Source of the DNA: Doris montereyensis
Taxonomy: Eukaryota > Mollusca > Gastropoda > Nudibranchia > Dorididae
Assembly (NCBI GenBank): GCA_037039925.1
Contig: JAXRKP010000063.1
Location: 1 to 64,000 of the forward strand
DNA length: 64,000 bases
Direction: 5' to 3'
Below are positions 1-12,195 of this stretch, one piece after another. The notes beneath the pieces are model-generated. The model was not told the origin of the DNA and searched no databases. It was given only the letters and a program-made list of their open reading frames with translations. Both the position numbers and the translations under genes were made by a program. Position 1 is the stretch's first letter. Each line of letters opens with the position of its first letter.

Positions 1-69
<69 letters not shown>

Positions 70-84
70 AGGGAGGGAGGGAGG

Positions 85-127
<43 letters not shown>

Positions 128-139
128 AGAGAGGGAGAG

Positions 140-218
<79 letters not shown>

Positions 219-230
219 AGGGAGGGAGGG

Positions 231-293
<63 letters not shown>

Positions 294-307
294 AGGGAGG
301 GAGGGAG

Positions 308-395
<88 letters not shown>
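1..395. repeat. (GA)n / (GGGA)n microsatellite
   Basis: Uninterrupted GA dinucleotides with GGGA blocks. It is the outer edge of the left arm as seen in this window, mirrored by the CT tract at 33,736-34,285, which is longer (about 550 bp). Confidence 0.98.
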
Positions 396-399
<4 letters not shown>

Positions 400-512
400 G
401 CTGCTCAGCCAGTGACAGGACGACTCGCTGTCGTGTGTCTATCCCAAGTGTAAGTGCGATTCCGGGTAGTGTGTTAGCCTAGCCGCTACAATGTACATAT
501 AAATTTTTATTT

Positions 513-815
513 AATTTACCCACATCCACAGCAACGGTGATCTCTGGGCTTGTGCTAGATTTGTTATTTTGCCCGGACTGCCATGTAAATAGCCAAGGGA
601 TCTTTAACGTGCACAGTGTTGTGTGTAATCTGCACACGGGACCTCCTATTTATCGTCCGTCTCTCGATGGGACAAGGTATCGAGCTACCTACCTGGACCA
701 GGGGGAAGATTTTGCTAAAAAAAGTCAAGAAAATTTTTCAACCGTTGGCGTGGCTCAAACCCTCTCCCTTTGGTTAAGAGGTAGACACCTTGCCTCTGGA
801 CTACCCCACACATAT
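513..815 (-). mobile_element. SINE family B, full-length (left arm)
   Basis: Read on - strand: a tRNA-like head (GGTAGTCCAGAGGCAAGGTG; B-box-like GGTTTGAGCC), a body with CTGGTCCAGGTAGGT and GAGACGGACGATAAA, the word CACGTTAAAGATCCCTTGGC, and an A-rich tail. Mirror copy at 33,326-33,630. The body words recur in SINEs of many marine invertebrates. Confidence 0.8.
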
Positions 816-1259
816 ACATAAAACCCAAACCAAGTATTATAATATATTTAGCATGGACTGTAGAGGATGCCTCATTGTTTCATGGTGGCAGATACAGTAC
901 TGTAAAAAACCCAAAACAAACCCAAAATTACAATAATCTTACATTCAGAAAGAGAGAGAGAGAGAGAGAGCTGCTCAGCCAGTGACAGGACAATAATTCA
1001 GAGCAAGTTTTATACTTAAAATTTATGTTATCAAATCGTTCATAAAAAAGATTTTTTAAAAATATAAAAAATTTAAAAATCCTAACGTTCAGATGACAAC
1101 TGTTCGAGAAGCCAAGGATTTGCTTACATTGGGAAAGGGTGACAGGAAAGGCGCACTTACCCTAAAAGGCAGTGAAGATCAGGTATACACATAATATATT
1201 ATATACATCAGAAACAGGAATAAATTTGTTCCCCATATTGTTATTCATCAGAAATATTC

Positions 1260-1400
1260 TAACTACTAGGAGGCACGGTGGCGAGGGCCGAAGCCGTAAC
1301 GTTGTGAGTTTGTAATCATGACGACACTGGTTCAAAATCCTGATTCTGATTCTGCCATTAACCCTTTGAACCCTGAGCTCCTGAACCTTAAAATTACCCT
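1260..1400 (+). mobile_element. tRNA-like SINE fragment, family G
   Basis: GGCACGGTGGCGAGGGCCGA through GACACTGGTTCAAAATCC has the spacing of tRNA A and B boxes. The mirror is at 32,750-32,860, and a related head sits in the arm-specific insertion near 24,300. The rest of 816-1,981 shows no gene. A short acidic open stretch lies at 1,497-1,610 on the - strand. Confidence 0.45.
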
Positions 1401-1981
1401 GTCCCTGGGCTCCTGAGCAAAAACGTGTAAAACGAGGAGAAAAGAGGGGATTTTTTTTAATTACATGTAAATTTTGAAACACATTTATTCACCTCCCATG
1501 TCATCTGACTCGCTCTCTAGTTCACTATCATGATACTCAGCATCACCAAATTCTAGTTCATCATCCTCAGAGTCAACATGCCTGTCCCCGATCATTGACG
1601 ATGTTCGGCCACTTTCCAGAATTTCCTATCTATTTATAGCTTTTATCAAGCCCGGCTGCTTCAATCTCTTTCCTGTGGAAACTTCACTGAGCCTTTGTCT
1701 GATGATTATTGTACTGAATCAGGATTGAATGGCTTAAATATAGCTTGAACAATTTCATTGTCTGCCATTTTCATATAGAATTTTAATGCCCCGTTGGTAA
1801 GGTGTATGTCACAAAAATCAGATGATCATTCAAGTAGTCTCATTTTAAGTAAGGTTCCAATTGGCTGAGAGGGGTAGGAGTACATTTTGAAAAATAAGCG
1901 TGCATTATGAACTCATAATGTACCGTAGCAACCAATGGTAAAGAATGATAAAGGGGCGCATAATATCCTTTGTGTTCTTAC

Positions 1982-2065
1982 CTTACATACATAAGAGCCC
2001 TTCAGTAAGGACTTCAGACATTTTGTCACTGCTACAGCCAGTTGCTGGGCTTCAGTAGCCTCAAA
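1982..2065 (-). CDS. NBEAL: NBEAL exon, left-arm copy (FEATEAQQLAVAV)
   Basis: 84 bp, 28 open codons on the - strand with CCCAG acceptor and GTAAGA donor. Mirror of 32,055-32,138. If the left arm is real, transcription would leave the window leftwards through the GA tract. Confidence 0.8.
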
Positions 2066-2189
2066 CTGGGAGGTTATGGGGGGGGAGAACAAGATTTTGA
2101 ATTTAATAAACATACACATACAATGTTCTTTTGTTCCAACAAAATTAAGATAAGAAATTTGTTTTTATTAAAGTTCAAAGTTTTATGAA

Positions 2190-3900
2190 AAGTAAGGTTC
2201 CTTCAAGGCTGTTACAGCCCATAGAGGTGGAGCTTATACATAAGCGGAAAAGGTGATAATCATCACCTCCACTCCTGGCCAGAATGCTAGTCTGATGCAG
2301 GTATTTACTCCCAAGCTAGTGTTTGTACCCATTTCCACCTGGGTAGAGTGGGAGGGGGGGAGGGGGAGGCTCCTAAAGTGATTTTCTTTGCTTTGAGTTA
2401 GGGTTTTTGATTTTAGTATATATAGGAGTAACTGTCAAAATATAGTCATCCTACATCATTGAAAAAGTTTGTAGCGTCCTTGGTTGCCAAGGAAACAAAT
2501 AACCTCGTCTACAAGATATTTTGTAAAAAAAAAATGTATACCGCTATATGGACATTTTTTTGCCATAATCTTGGATTTGGACCTAATTCTTCAATTTTCA
2601 AAAATCTATCTCCTCACTTAGTTATGAATAATCTATTCAATTACCCGTGCAGATTGTTTTTTCCATCTAAGATCTAAAGAGTTACGCTCTTTTAAAAACA
2701 TATATTTGGATAGTTTTTTTGTTATGAATGTTTAAAAATATACATATGGTTTATATGCAAAAGTGGCTTTTAAATTATTATTTTAATTCTCAAAAAGTTT
2801 ACAAGATAGTAAAAAAACCCTGATGTCATTCTATTAACATTGACGAAGAACTCGTGTTCCAGATACTATACAGGTCGGTCGGTAAATGACGCAGGAGATA
2901 GAATTTTAGTAGAAAATACTACATTTCAAGAAAAATGCAAGTAAAGAAATGAAAAGAAAATAACATACAGCAAATGCTTCAGACAGGTTGCCTTTCTTGT
3001 AGCAGCCCCTTACTCTTTCGACAGTCTCTGGCATTGTTACTAATGTAAAGAGGATTGTAAATCTAAGTTTAGATGTGCATAGCTGTTGAAAACAGCCCTC
3101 AAAATGACCATTTTTTGCTTTTTCCCTCTATTCCTATACTTGTGTTCCTGTGTTTACATAAGCAAACGCGCTGGCCTCTACCTCTTATGTCACAAAGTGC
3201 AGGGCCAAATCGACATGCGGTGTTCCTGAAAGCCAAGCAAAGAACTGGTGTTGCCACATTAGCGATTAGCCACCACTAGAGGGTTCTCAGTGTCAATCTT
3301 CTCAGTCAGTAAAGTTCCTTCAAGGCCCTTCAAGGCCTATAGAGCCGGAGCTATCCCGGTTTCTTAGCGTGAACGGAACAACACGTGACAATAATCACCT
3401 CCCTGGCCAGGACGCTAGCCTGACGAGGTTTTTTTACTCCCAGGCCAGTGCTTGTACCCATTTGCACCTGGGTAGAGTGGGGAAAATGCGTGTTAAGTGT
3501 CTTTCCCAAGGAACACAACGTTGGACCTGGCTTTGCTAGGATTCAAACTTGGGTCCTCATGATCCCCCAGTCTGGTAGCCTAACCCACGGCCACCGACGT
3601 CACTTCTCAGTCAGTGTTAGGTTAATTTACGTAAACATTTTGATTATTTTTACCTACCCTCACCTACAAAATATTTTGAAAAAAAAAAGAAAAAAAAACG
3701 TTATATGGACATTCTTTTGCCATAAACTTGAGGATAAATGATCGTTCTATCCGTATATGCAAAGAAGAGAAACATTTTTGGTCCCAAACTCGCCAATCCA
3801 GGTGATAATCTAGGCTACAACCCCAAATGTATAGAGTATTCGCTTAAGAGACAATCTGACTAAGAGGCCGTATTTTTTATTGTCTCCTAAGGACCCGTCT
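2190..3900 (-). mobile_element. Composite interspersed element with family A SINE parts (left arm)
   Basis: A family A 3' part (2,190-2,352), about 950 bp of AT-rich sequence, a full family A SINE (3,309-3,605), and a terminal part with TATGGACATTCTTTTGCCAT and GATTGGCGAGT-type words. The AT-rich sequence and end words recur, reverse-complemented and diverged, at 42,770-44,045, so it is a dispersed unit. The right-arm mirror (30,950-31,850) lacks much of the middle. Confidence 0.6.
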
Positions 3901-3923
3901 CCTAAGCGGAGACCATTGTATAT

Positions 3924-4215
3924 CATTATTAAAGACAATCAGTGAAGCAAGGGGCATGTCGAAAGTGAAGGAAATGACATTGAATGATATTAAAGTCCCA
4001 TAGGAACAAAGATGAGACAAATATAAGGAATAGACGAAAAAACTCTGGCCACCATGAGGATAGAACCCGCGACCTCTCTGTCAGCATCCATCGCCTAGCC
4101 ATGAAAGGAAAGCGTGCTCCAACTAATCCTTGAGTGGAGGAAGTTAGCTCGGTTGGTAGCATGCTTTCCTTTCACAGCTAGGCGATGGGTGCAGGTTCAA
4201 TCCTCATTCTTTTAC
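3924..4215. mobile_element. SINE family D self-complementary dimer (left arm)
   Basis: An antisense tRNA-like head (GCCATGAAAGGAAAGCGTGC, ATAGAACCCGCGACCTCT) is followed at once by a sense head (AGTTAGCTCGGTTGGTAGCA, GGTGCAGGTTCAATCC). The two halves pair with each other. The same arrangement occurs at 60,305-60,694. Confidence 0.65.
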
Positions 4216-4240
4216 TTGTTCTTATTCGGGCAAACCTACA

Positions 4241-4645
4241 ACGAACACACTGAGAAAATATCTCTCCTGCTGCTAACAATAAAAGAGAAAGTGTGTTTGA
4301 CGACCTGACAATTCTCAACAAAAGACATGACGGAGTGGAATGTTTGTTCACTGCCAATGAAGACTTGGACAGCCGCTTTGTCATAGCAATCAACCATTTG
4401 AGCAATTTTGTCTGTAGGAAATCATACAAATCAAACCAAAGGTGAAAAAAAAAAAATCAAATCAATATTTTTCATAGCAATCAACAATCTGGAACAGTTT
4501 TGTCCGTAGGTAATCATACAAATCAAACCTAAGATGAAAAAAAATATAATCAAATGGGCATGTTTTTTCCTAGGATTTGAACTGTGGGCCTCATGATCAC
4601 AAGCGACAGTTAAAAGAATTATTTTTTTTAAACTTCTCAAATAAT
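4241..4645. repeat. AT-rich intron stretch with an ~85-bp direct repeat
   Basis: ATAGCAATCAACCATTTGAG and ATCATACAAATCAAACC at 4,384-4,436 recur with changes at 4,474-4,528. No gene is seen. Confidence 0.5.
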
Positions 4646-4649
4646 TAAT

Positions 4650-5065
4650 TCCGGCAGTGGACAGGTAAGTACCTGAACGGGGAGTAGATGATCCCGCCCT
4701 CCATGAGTCTCCTGCTGCCTTGCAGTTCGGTCTTTGGCTCACCAAAGGCTAAGGGAGTTAACCCTGACAGAAAACAACCTGCTGCCTTGCAGGCCGGTCT
4801 TTGTTGACCAAAGGTTAAGGTAGTGGGTTCAAGCCCCCAAACGGTTGATATATTTTCTTCAGTTGTTTAAAAGCAAAATATATGCCCCCCCGTACTAGTA
4901 GGCAGATAGCCACCATTGTGACCTAGTCCCATCGGAGACGGACGAGCAAAAGGAGATCACAACACTCTGTGCACGTTAAAGATCACTTGTCTGTTTACAG
5001 GGCAGTCCGAGCAAAATTTAAAATCACTAACCACCTCCCCTTCGATCACCTTAGTTGTGGATGTG
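4650..5065 (+). mobile_element. Family C tRNA-head modules fused to SINE family B body
   Basis: Two copies of the module (GCTGCCTTGCAG..GGTCTTTG..GACCAAAGG..TAAGG) run into GGGTTCAAGCCCC and then a family B body (CACCATTGTGACCTAGTCCC, CACGTTAAAGATCAC, CACCTTAGTTGTGGATGTGG). This shows the module is a multimerised tRNA head of a B-like SINE. Mirror at 30,400-30,770. Confidence 0.6.
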
Positions 5066-5069
5066 GGTA

Positions 5070-5315
5070 GTAAAGTAAAGCTCCTTCAAGGCCTATAGAG
5101 TTGGAGCTTATCCCGGTTTCTATAGCGTGAAGCAGAACAAGTGACAATATAATCACCAGGACGCTAGTCTGACGAGGAATTTTACTCCCAAGCTAGTGCT
5201 CGTTCTCATTTGCACCTGGGGTAGAGTGGGGAAAATGCGTGTTAAGCTAAGGGTTCAAACCCGGGACCTCATGATCCCCAGTCCGGCAGCCTAACCGCTT
5301 TCGCCACCGACGCCA
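5070..5315 (-). mobile_element. SINE family A (left arm)
   Basis: On the - strand, a tRNA-like head (GCGGTTAGGCTGCCGGACTG, GGTTTGAACCC) is followed by the conserved body (CAGGTGCAAATG, CTAGCTTGGGAGTAAAATTC) and the 3' end CTATAGGCCTTGAAGGAGC. Mirror at 30,178-30,398. Confidence 0.8.
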
Positions 5316-5479
5316 CTATCATCATAGTAGATGAGGAAACAAAAAGTGTTAACACCCCAAGGTATTCCTGAGTTATCAATCGAACGTTTTCATTTTAGCG
5401 TGTGTGGAACAAGCTGAGTCGGGCTAAAAGAGTTTCTATTCTTCCATTTTTTTCAAAACCATTGAAAGTGACTTTGGCC

Positions 5480-5875
5480 AAAATGTTAGCACACTGATGA
5501 TACACCACGTATAATACATTATGATGTACTTACACGTATAATATATTCCGATACACTGCATATAATACATTACAACGTATAATACATTATGATGATAATA
5601 CATCACAATATACAAAGTGTATATACATAACGATTTCACGATATACAACACGTATATTACATCATGATATACAACCGTATAATACATCACGATATACAAC
5701 ACATATAATACATCATGATATATAACACGATATACCTCATGATATACAACACGATAATCCGTAAACGATTTACTACACGAATAATACATTACGATATACA
5801 ACACGTATAATACATTACGATATACTACACGTATAATACATTATGATATACTACACGTATAATACATTACAATAG
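5480..5875. repeat. TA-rich minisatellite, ~25-bp unit (left arm)
   Basis: Variants of GATATACAACACGTATAATACATCA in about 15 irregular copies. Mirror at 29,670-30,010. It ends at the adjoining family A SINE. Confidence 0.85.
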
Positions 5876-5876
5876 T

Positions 5877-6148
5877 AGTACGTTCCTTCAAGGCCCTTAA
5901 GGCCTATAGAGCCGAGCTTACCTCGGTTTCTATAGCGTGAAGCTGAACAGGTGACAGTAATCACCTCCTGTCACAGGTTTTTACTCCCAAGCTAGTGCTT
6001 GTACCCATTTGCACCCGGGTAGATTGGGAAAATGCGTCTTAAGTGTCTTTCCTAAGAACACAACGTCAGACCTGGCTTTGCTAGATTCGAACTCTGGACC
6101 TCATGGTCCCATGTCCGGCAGCCAAACTACTCAGTCACCGAAGCCACT
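5877..6148 (-). mobile_element. SINE family A (left arm)
   Basis: 3' end at 5,877 (GTTCCTTCAAGGCCCTTAAG), tRNA head near 6,100-6,148. Mirror at 29,404-29,668. The 6,150-7,020 segment beyond is intronic and shows no gene. Confidence 0.8.
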
Positions 6149-7004
6149 ACATTACAATATACTGCATGTAGAATACATTCTGAGTGTGGAACTACGTCCT
6201 TTGATTTCATATTGCTGCCAAAGAGTTTTATGACAAGGTGTAAATTTCTACACTTTAAAAATAAAAATTAATGTCATACCGATCATTGCTATAAATACAT
6301 GTGGGTTCTTATATACTTCTGTATTTGCATCAAAGAATGTAGAAATCCATGTATCACTTCAGTCACTTCAATTTGACGCTGTGGAAAAGACAAACAGTGA
6401 ACCATTGAAGAGGATTTTTCATTGTTGCAAGTCCATGAATCTGATAACTTGCTTAAAAGAGAATTCTTGTTTTGAATTTATTTAGTTGAATAGTGTATAA
6501 AATTATACAAGTTATGTCAGAGAACACATTTAGTTGGATTGATTAGAGACTGCAAAAATATTCCTAATATGGGAACATCTATACATTAATCGCTCTTAGA
6601 CAATATGAATTGACAATTACGTTACCGTGGAAGTGTCTTTAGAAGTAAGGTGTGTGGGAACACATATGCGTAATCTATAATTAGATATTTTTGGGACCAT
6701 CTCTCCCCACTAGAGAAAATCTAATATGAAGTACAGGCACATCTCGATCATCCAAACATCTCAGTTGGATTTTCGATTTGCCGATCAAAGCGACGCATAG
6801 TGATTCAGAAAAGCTTCAGCACTTACAATAAAGAAGGCCTGGTGCGTTTATAAGGTGCAGAGCACACAGTGCTGTTTATCACTGGCCAGAACTCTCTCTC
6901 TCTCTTTCCCTCTGTCTTTCGCTCTCCTCTGTCTCCCTCCGTCATTCGCTCTCTAACTTACGCCTCAGGATTCTCGTTTACACAAAATTTACACCCGTCA
7001 GAAG

Positions 7005-7086
7005 AAGGAGAAGAAGAAAAGAAGAGGAAGAGCAAGAAGAAGAAGGAGACAGAGGGAGGGAGGAAGGAGAGCGGGAGAGAGAGAGG

Positions 7087-7184
<98 letters not shown>

Positions 7185-7205
7185 CAGAGAGACAGAGAGA
7201 CAGAA
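7005..7205. repeat. GA-rich microsatellite inside left arm
   Basis: AGAAGA then (GA)n and (GACA)n. The right-arm mirror near 28,530-28,670 is much shorter. An open frame through it (6,869-7,213) is composition-driven. Confidence 0.95.
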
Positions 7206-7439
7206 AAAAGTAACTGATATGGCTGGAAGTGGTGTCAGGAGCCTAAACCTGTTGTAAGATGGGAATGGGCGCTATAGAAATGAATTATATTACTGTTATT
7301 ATTATTATTATTATTAGGCGAGTTGAGTCGGGTTGCTGTGATGTACCATCAGCGGACTGGTTAAACTATCTCGAACAGTTGAGTATTTGGTTTATCAAAA
7401 CTTAAACACCCTATATTATGGTAACTTGTTCCATAATAG

Positions 7440-7548
7440 AATGTCGCATCCGGCATCCTGTGTACAGCTCACCTCTCCGGATTTTCAAGACATCCGGATT
7501 ATCGTTCCGGACTATAGAAACGTGACTGTACAAAACATCCTAAAAGGA
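7440..7548. mobile_element. pogo/Tigger-like terminal sequence (left arm)
   Basis: The reverse complement contains CAGTCACGTTTCTATAGTCC, then GGAACGATAATCCGGATG. This pattern (CAG then an AT-rich gene-desert-like repeat with CCGGA words) is seen at the ends of Tigger-like MITEs. The mirror is at 28,210-28,290 in the right arm. 6,740-6,815 (ATCTCGATCATCCAAACATC) may be the opposite end. Confidence 0.35.
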
Positions 7549-7974
7549 GCAGGCAACTGAGGGTAGTAATATTCTTTACATCTAAGCCGAATGACTTTTG
7601 ACATTTTCCTTTACAGCTGATGAATAGCACTTTCCAAGTGTAATGCCATTTACTTTATGTACTCATAGGCAATGCTTTTCACAAAAACGTATGAGGAAAG
7701 GTAAGCGAGCTGACAGCCGATTTTACAATGATAAGATATCGAGAGACCAATTTTCCATGTTAGCTGACGGGTAATTTTGGGTTTCGTACAAATAAAAACT
7801 ACGGTGAGCAAAAGAAGCGACCAGAAAAGAAAATCTGCCTATGCTTCCCCTATTGACCTTTAACCTACAGGCAAAGTCACAGATAAATGACTTGAAATAG
7901 CAGGAGATGCACGGTATTCACATCATTAGAATATGAAAACAAATAATTCACTTATCCTATACCAAAATGTTTTT

Positions 7975-8415
7975 GCTTGACCATTGGTAAAAAAAAAAAA
8001 TACCAATAATTTTTGCTTGACCATTGCTAAAAAAATTACCAATAATTTTGCTTGACCATTGGTAAAAAATTAACGATAATTTTCGGTCCATCAATGATAA
8101 AAAATTACCAATAATTTTTGCTTGACCATTGGTAAAAAATTAACGATAATTTTCGGTCCATCGATGATAAAAAATTACCAACAATTTTTGCTTGACCATT
8201 GGTAAAAAATTAACGATAATTTCGGTCCATTGATGATAAAAAATTACCAATAATTTTGCTTGACCATTGGTAAAAAATTAACGATAATTTTCGGTCCATC
8301 GATGATAAAAAATTACCAATAATTTTTGCTTGACCATTGGTAAAAAATTACCGATAATTTTCGGTCCATCGATGATAAAAAATTACCAATAATTTTTGCT
8401 TGACCATCGATAAAC
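7975..8415. repeat. ~70-bp tandem repeat, left arm
   Basis: About six copies of a two-part unit, TTACCAATAATTTTTGCTTG plus TTAACGATAATTTTCGGTCC. It sits directly downstream of the exon at 8,464 (- strand sense). It has internal dyad symmetry (ACCAAT/ATTGGT). Mirror at 27,345-27,745. Confidence 0.92.
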
Positions 8416-8463
8416 AAAAAAAGAAAAGAAAACGTAAAAAGAAAAGGAGAGAGGAAAAAATAC

Positions 8464-8640
8464 CTGATCGGGGAACTGGAATGTATGGAGAGTGTATCAT
8501 TCTCACAATGCAGGACGCTACCACCAGCAGGACCTTGTCCTGACCTCTGCAGACACGCCATTCAGGCACGGCAGTCTGTCCGACAAAACACACAGCAGAA
8601 CGTCCAAAGTGGCTGGGGTGATAGCCAGAGCTGCGTTGTC
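8464..8640 (-). CDS. NBEAL: NBEAL exon, left-arm copy, full length with one missing base
   Basis: - strand, acceptor TTCCAG, donor GTATTT. Encodes the same start as the right-arm copy. After a one-base loss (GGTCAGGAC against GGTCAAGGAC) it encodes the tail VVASCIVRMIHSPYIPVPRS, which the right arm lacks. With the base restored, the exon would be 178 bp. Confidence 0.75.
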
Positions 8641-8959
8641 CTGGAAAAAGGGAGTCCAAAAAATGAAGACTGGACCTGATTCGTCATGATTCTAAACCAT
8701 CTTGCCTTTCACTGCTAAAGACAAAGCTGCTGCTCAGGAATTTTCATCTTTTCTTTTCAAATTGAATTTGACATGCAGTGTTTAAATCCTACTTTTTAAT
8801 AAGAGTGATGGCAAATATACATGTGCACTGACTTGTGTACTGACTTGTGCACTGACGGTTGAATGTGTCAGAGTGTGGGAGGCAATCTCAAATTCTTACA
8901 CAACCAGTACGATGGACACTTTAGAAATATGATATATGTGGTCTATGACATGGTTACCC

Positions 8960-9310
8960 TGACCTTGGGTAAAAGGATAAAGCTTCTTCTCGCAGATCCA
9001 GATGCAAGGTGACGACTTCTCAACCAAAAGGTTACGGATTTGTGCCCGGCAGTTGAACGATTTTCTCGAATTTTTAAAAATAAAACCTAACAAACCCCCC
9101 CCCCCCCCACACTCCAGTATAGGTAGGGTGGATCGAGATACCTAGTCCCATCAGAGAAGGACAATAAAAGGAAGTCCCATCTGCGGATCATAACACTCTA
9201 AGCAAGTTAAAGATCGCTTGGCTGTTTCACGGCAGTCCAGGCAAGATTTGAGAATCCTACCAAAAACCGGAAGATCACCTTAGTTGTGGATGTGGGTCAC
9301 ATCAAAATCA
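8960..9310 (+). mobile_element. SINE family B (left arm)
   Basis: Head with CTCAACCAAAAGGTTACGGA, a C-run at 9,094-9,108, body ATACCTAGTCCCATCAGAGA, tail CACCTTAGTTGTGGATGTGG. Mirror at 26,285-26,640. Confidence 0.75.
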
Positions 9311-9916
9311 AATCAAACGAGTTATTGTTATTCGCTTCTCCATGCAATGTGAAGTCACAATGCCTTCATGTTATACAGTCACTCATCAATGTAAGATTAC
9401 AGCAGTAAATCCATGTATTTCTTCAGTGACAACATTGCTGTTTAGCATCTTTCATAGTCGGGGTCAAAATTTTCAAACGGAAACATTAGTCTTCATCAAA
9501 CTTTCATTAAAAGAAAAGAAACTGGAAAAAAAAAAAAAGAGTGTATTATTATATTCAACAAGCACGTTCAATCGCCAGTGATATCTAGTATAATTGTAAG
9601 ATCGAGTCAATACTCGATACTGATGTAAAAGCGGGTAGGCATGAACAATATTATTAATAATAACGGCATAGGGGAATGTAAATTCTACTCCAAAGATGAG
9701 GAAAGAATGACATTTTTACATTTTCCTTAATTAAACATCCTCCGGGAAGACAAGTTCCTCAAACGCGACCATTTAGAACATACAGGCAAAATATGGTTAT
9801 TCTCAGTGGCCTTGCAACAGAGTCTTTGACACACAAAAAATGACTATCTCAGAATTATATGTACATATACATATATGTATATATATGTATATATGATAGG
9901 CAAATGCTACTGGTAC

Positions 9917-9999
9917 CTCATTTCCACAGATGATTGCCCCAAAGGTGTGAAGCAAGTCCTGGATCAAACTCTCACCAAGACCTTCCATCTGCAGGCACT
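9917..9999 (-). CDS. NBEAL: NBEAL exon, left-arm copy, intact (LLHTFGAIICGNE)
   Basis: 83 bp on the - strand, GCCAG acceptor and GTACCA donor. Reads CLQMEGLGESLIQDLLHT, then FGAIICGNE, open throughout. The right-arm mirror has one extra T. Confidence 0.75.
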
Positions 10000-10044
10000 C
10001 TGGCAACAAAGAAAGGGAAAGAAAATCTTCAAAATCTTGACACT

Positions 10045-10362
10045 AGCTATAACTTAAAAGGTTCCACAACAGTGACACTAGCTATAACAAAAGGTTCCAT
10101 AACAGCGACACTAGCTATAACTTAAAAGGTTCCATAACAGCGACACTAGCTATAACTTAAAAGGTTCCATAACAGCGACACTAGCTATAACTTAAAAGGT
10201 TCCATAACAGCGACACTAGCTATAACTTAAAAGGTTCCATAACAGCGACACTAGCTATAACTTAAAGGTTCCATAACAGCGACACTAGCTATAACCCAAA
10301 AGGTTCCATAACAGCGACACTAGCTATAACCCAAAAAGTTCCATAACAGCGACACTAGTTGA
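10045..10362. repeat. 35-bp minisatellite, left arm
   Basis: About nine near-identical copies of GGTTCCATAACAGCGACACT plus AGCTATAACTTAAAA. The array starts right next to the exon at 9,917-9,999, on its intron 5' side in - strand sense. Mirror array at 25,250-25,570. Confidence 0.95.
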
Positions 10363-10782
10363 AGTAATGAAATATTATAGTAGTGACTCGGAAAAAACAC
10401 AGTAAGGGGGGTAATGCCTTATTTTTCTAGGGTTTTACAGCAAAATAAAACAGTAGAAACTCCCTTGTAGGCTGTGTTTTAATGTAAAATCAGATGTCAG
10501 TCAACGAGGAAAGATGAAAGTATTCACACTTACTTTGTTTCCAATTTTGATCCTCTTAGCAACACAAGTTAATGTAAATAGTCCCATTTTTAATAAAATT
10601 AGAAAAAGATAGCACTGAATATAAAATGATGTTCTCCAAACTGACCAAAGTTCTTTGCACTGTATCTCTAGCATCGGCAAAGCAACAAACGCTTCAAAAA
10701 CTTCAAACTAGGACCACTTGGCTGGTCAAACAACTTTTGGCACTTTCAGGATATGATTATGTCACATGGCAAAATATCTTAC

Positions 10783-10856
10783 CGTAAAAAAAGGGAATGA
10801 CTTCATTGTGAAGAAAAGCAGCACTGGAACAATTTTGAACAGGTCTACATACACAT
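10783..10856 (-). CDS. NBEAL: NBEAL exon, left-arm copy (DLFKIVPVLLFF)
   Basis: 74 bp, the same as the right-arm copy at 24,756-24,829, with CTCAG acceptor and GTAAGA donor on the - strand. Confidence 0.7.
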
Positions 10857-10984
10857 CTGAGAGAAAAGAAAAAAGAACGAAAGAGAAAGAGAGAGAAACA
10901 GAGATTCTTGAATTATTTCCATTGTGATGGCTGTGGCAGCTATGGAAACTAAGGATAAGTATAAAGACGTTCCTACATGATGAC

Positions 10985-11315
10985 GGGAGCTTGATTTGAT
11001 TTGATTTGATTTACCCACATCCACAACTAATGTGATCTCGGAGCTTTTGGTAGGATTTTTAGTTTTGCCCGAACTGCCCTTTATACAACCAAGGGGTCTT
11101 TAACGTACTCAGAGTGCTGTGATCCACACACGGGACCTTTTTTATCGTCCATCTCCGATGGGACTAGGTGTCGATCCACCTACCTGGACCAGGGGGTCGA
11201 TTTTACTTGAAAAACTTGAGAAAATTGTGTCAACCGTTGGTGGGACTTGAACACAAGAACCCACTACCTTTTGCTGGAGAGGCAGACGGCTTGCCTCTGG
11301 ACTACCAAGTTCCCA
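10985..11315 (-). mobile_element. SINE family B, full-length with (GATTT)n tail (left arm)
   Basis: The tail GATTTGATTTGATTTGATTT at 10,991 precedes ACCCACATCCACAACTAATG. The head ends near 11,312 (ACTACCAAGTTCCC). Mirror at 23,828-24,155. Same element, opposite strand. Confidence 0.85.
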
Positions 11316-11861
11316 TGACGGGAGCAGATGGAAAAGTGATTAACTCAAGGAGGACTGTGCCTATGGATTTTTTCTGCCAAGTCATTTGCATTTATCTCAT
11401 CTTGCTTCCTATGGGGAATAGTACTTTCATGACTCTATTTTTTTTTAGGGCAATCAGTACATTTCCTTTATGATGTGTTCATTTATCTTTGCAAACTCTA
11501 GACTGTAAGGAGCTCTTTAATCCTTTTCACTCCTTGATAAACACCTGGTTAGGATCAATGTACATCAGTGATGTGGAGTTTCAGCAAACTATGATTCAGT
11601 AGCATGAGGATTTTCAATTTGAGCAAAAGACCAGGATTAGGGCCTGTGTTCATTCACTTAAGACATTTGAAAACAATATTGAAATGCTACATAACATTAT
11701 GATTTGAAATTGAAGAATATTTTTTCAATTTTAAAATGACAAGAATTGCATATAAACTTTTAACCATTTCGATTACTCTGTATGAATTCTTTTCTTCTTT
11801 TAAACGTATGTACACTGCCCCATGCCCCTCTTCAAGAAAAACAAATATTCAAATTTCTTAC

Positions 11862-11986
11862 CATTTTCTCCACTGAAAACGTGGATCATACATGCGTTGA
11901 AGCAGATGTAGAACAACTTCCAGAAAGGTTGAAATCACACAATTACCCTCCTCACCAAATACTTCATCTCCAGTCAAATGATAATT
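11862..11986 (-). CDS. NBEAL: NBEAL exon, left-arm copy (YDPRFQWRK)
   Basis: 125 bp with acceptor CATACAG and donor GTAAGA on the - strand. Reads NYHLTGDEVFGEEGN and ends MYDPRFQWRK. It lacks the nine-base expansion seen in the right-arm copy (23,052-23,185). Confidence 0.75.
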
Positions 11987-12195
11987 CTGTATGAAGTAAT
12001 TGCAATGTAAACTTTCTTTTTTTTTAAAAAAAAATTCAGTACAAATTACACTAACTTGCATGCACAAAAAGTTCTAGTACATTGTGTATAAAGGGCAAAT
12101 GACATTTTGTGACTATAACTCAACCAAAAATTGAATGAGGGACAGAATGTTCCGTACCAAATGTCAACATGGCCACACGCACACACACACAAAAA

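Noticed and set aside
5436..5804. 122-codon Tyr/Val/Met-rich frame on the - strand
   Set aside because: Generated by the TA-rich 25-bp minisatellite. The mirror region in the right arm does not keep it.
8313..8679. Several overlapping frames on both strands around 8.3-8.7 kb
   Set aside because: Only the - strand frame covering 8,464-8,640 matches NBEAL and has splice borders. The others are shadows or tandem-repeat readings.
10045..10362. Possible CRISPR-like array of 35-bp repeats
   Set aside because: Tandem units without spacers, and no cas-like genes. Minisatellite.
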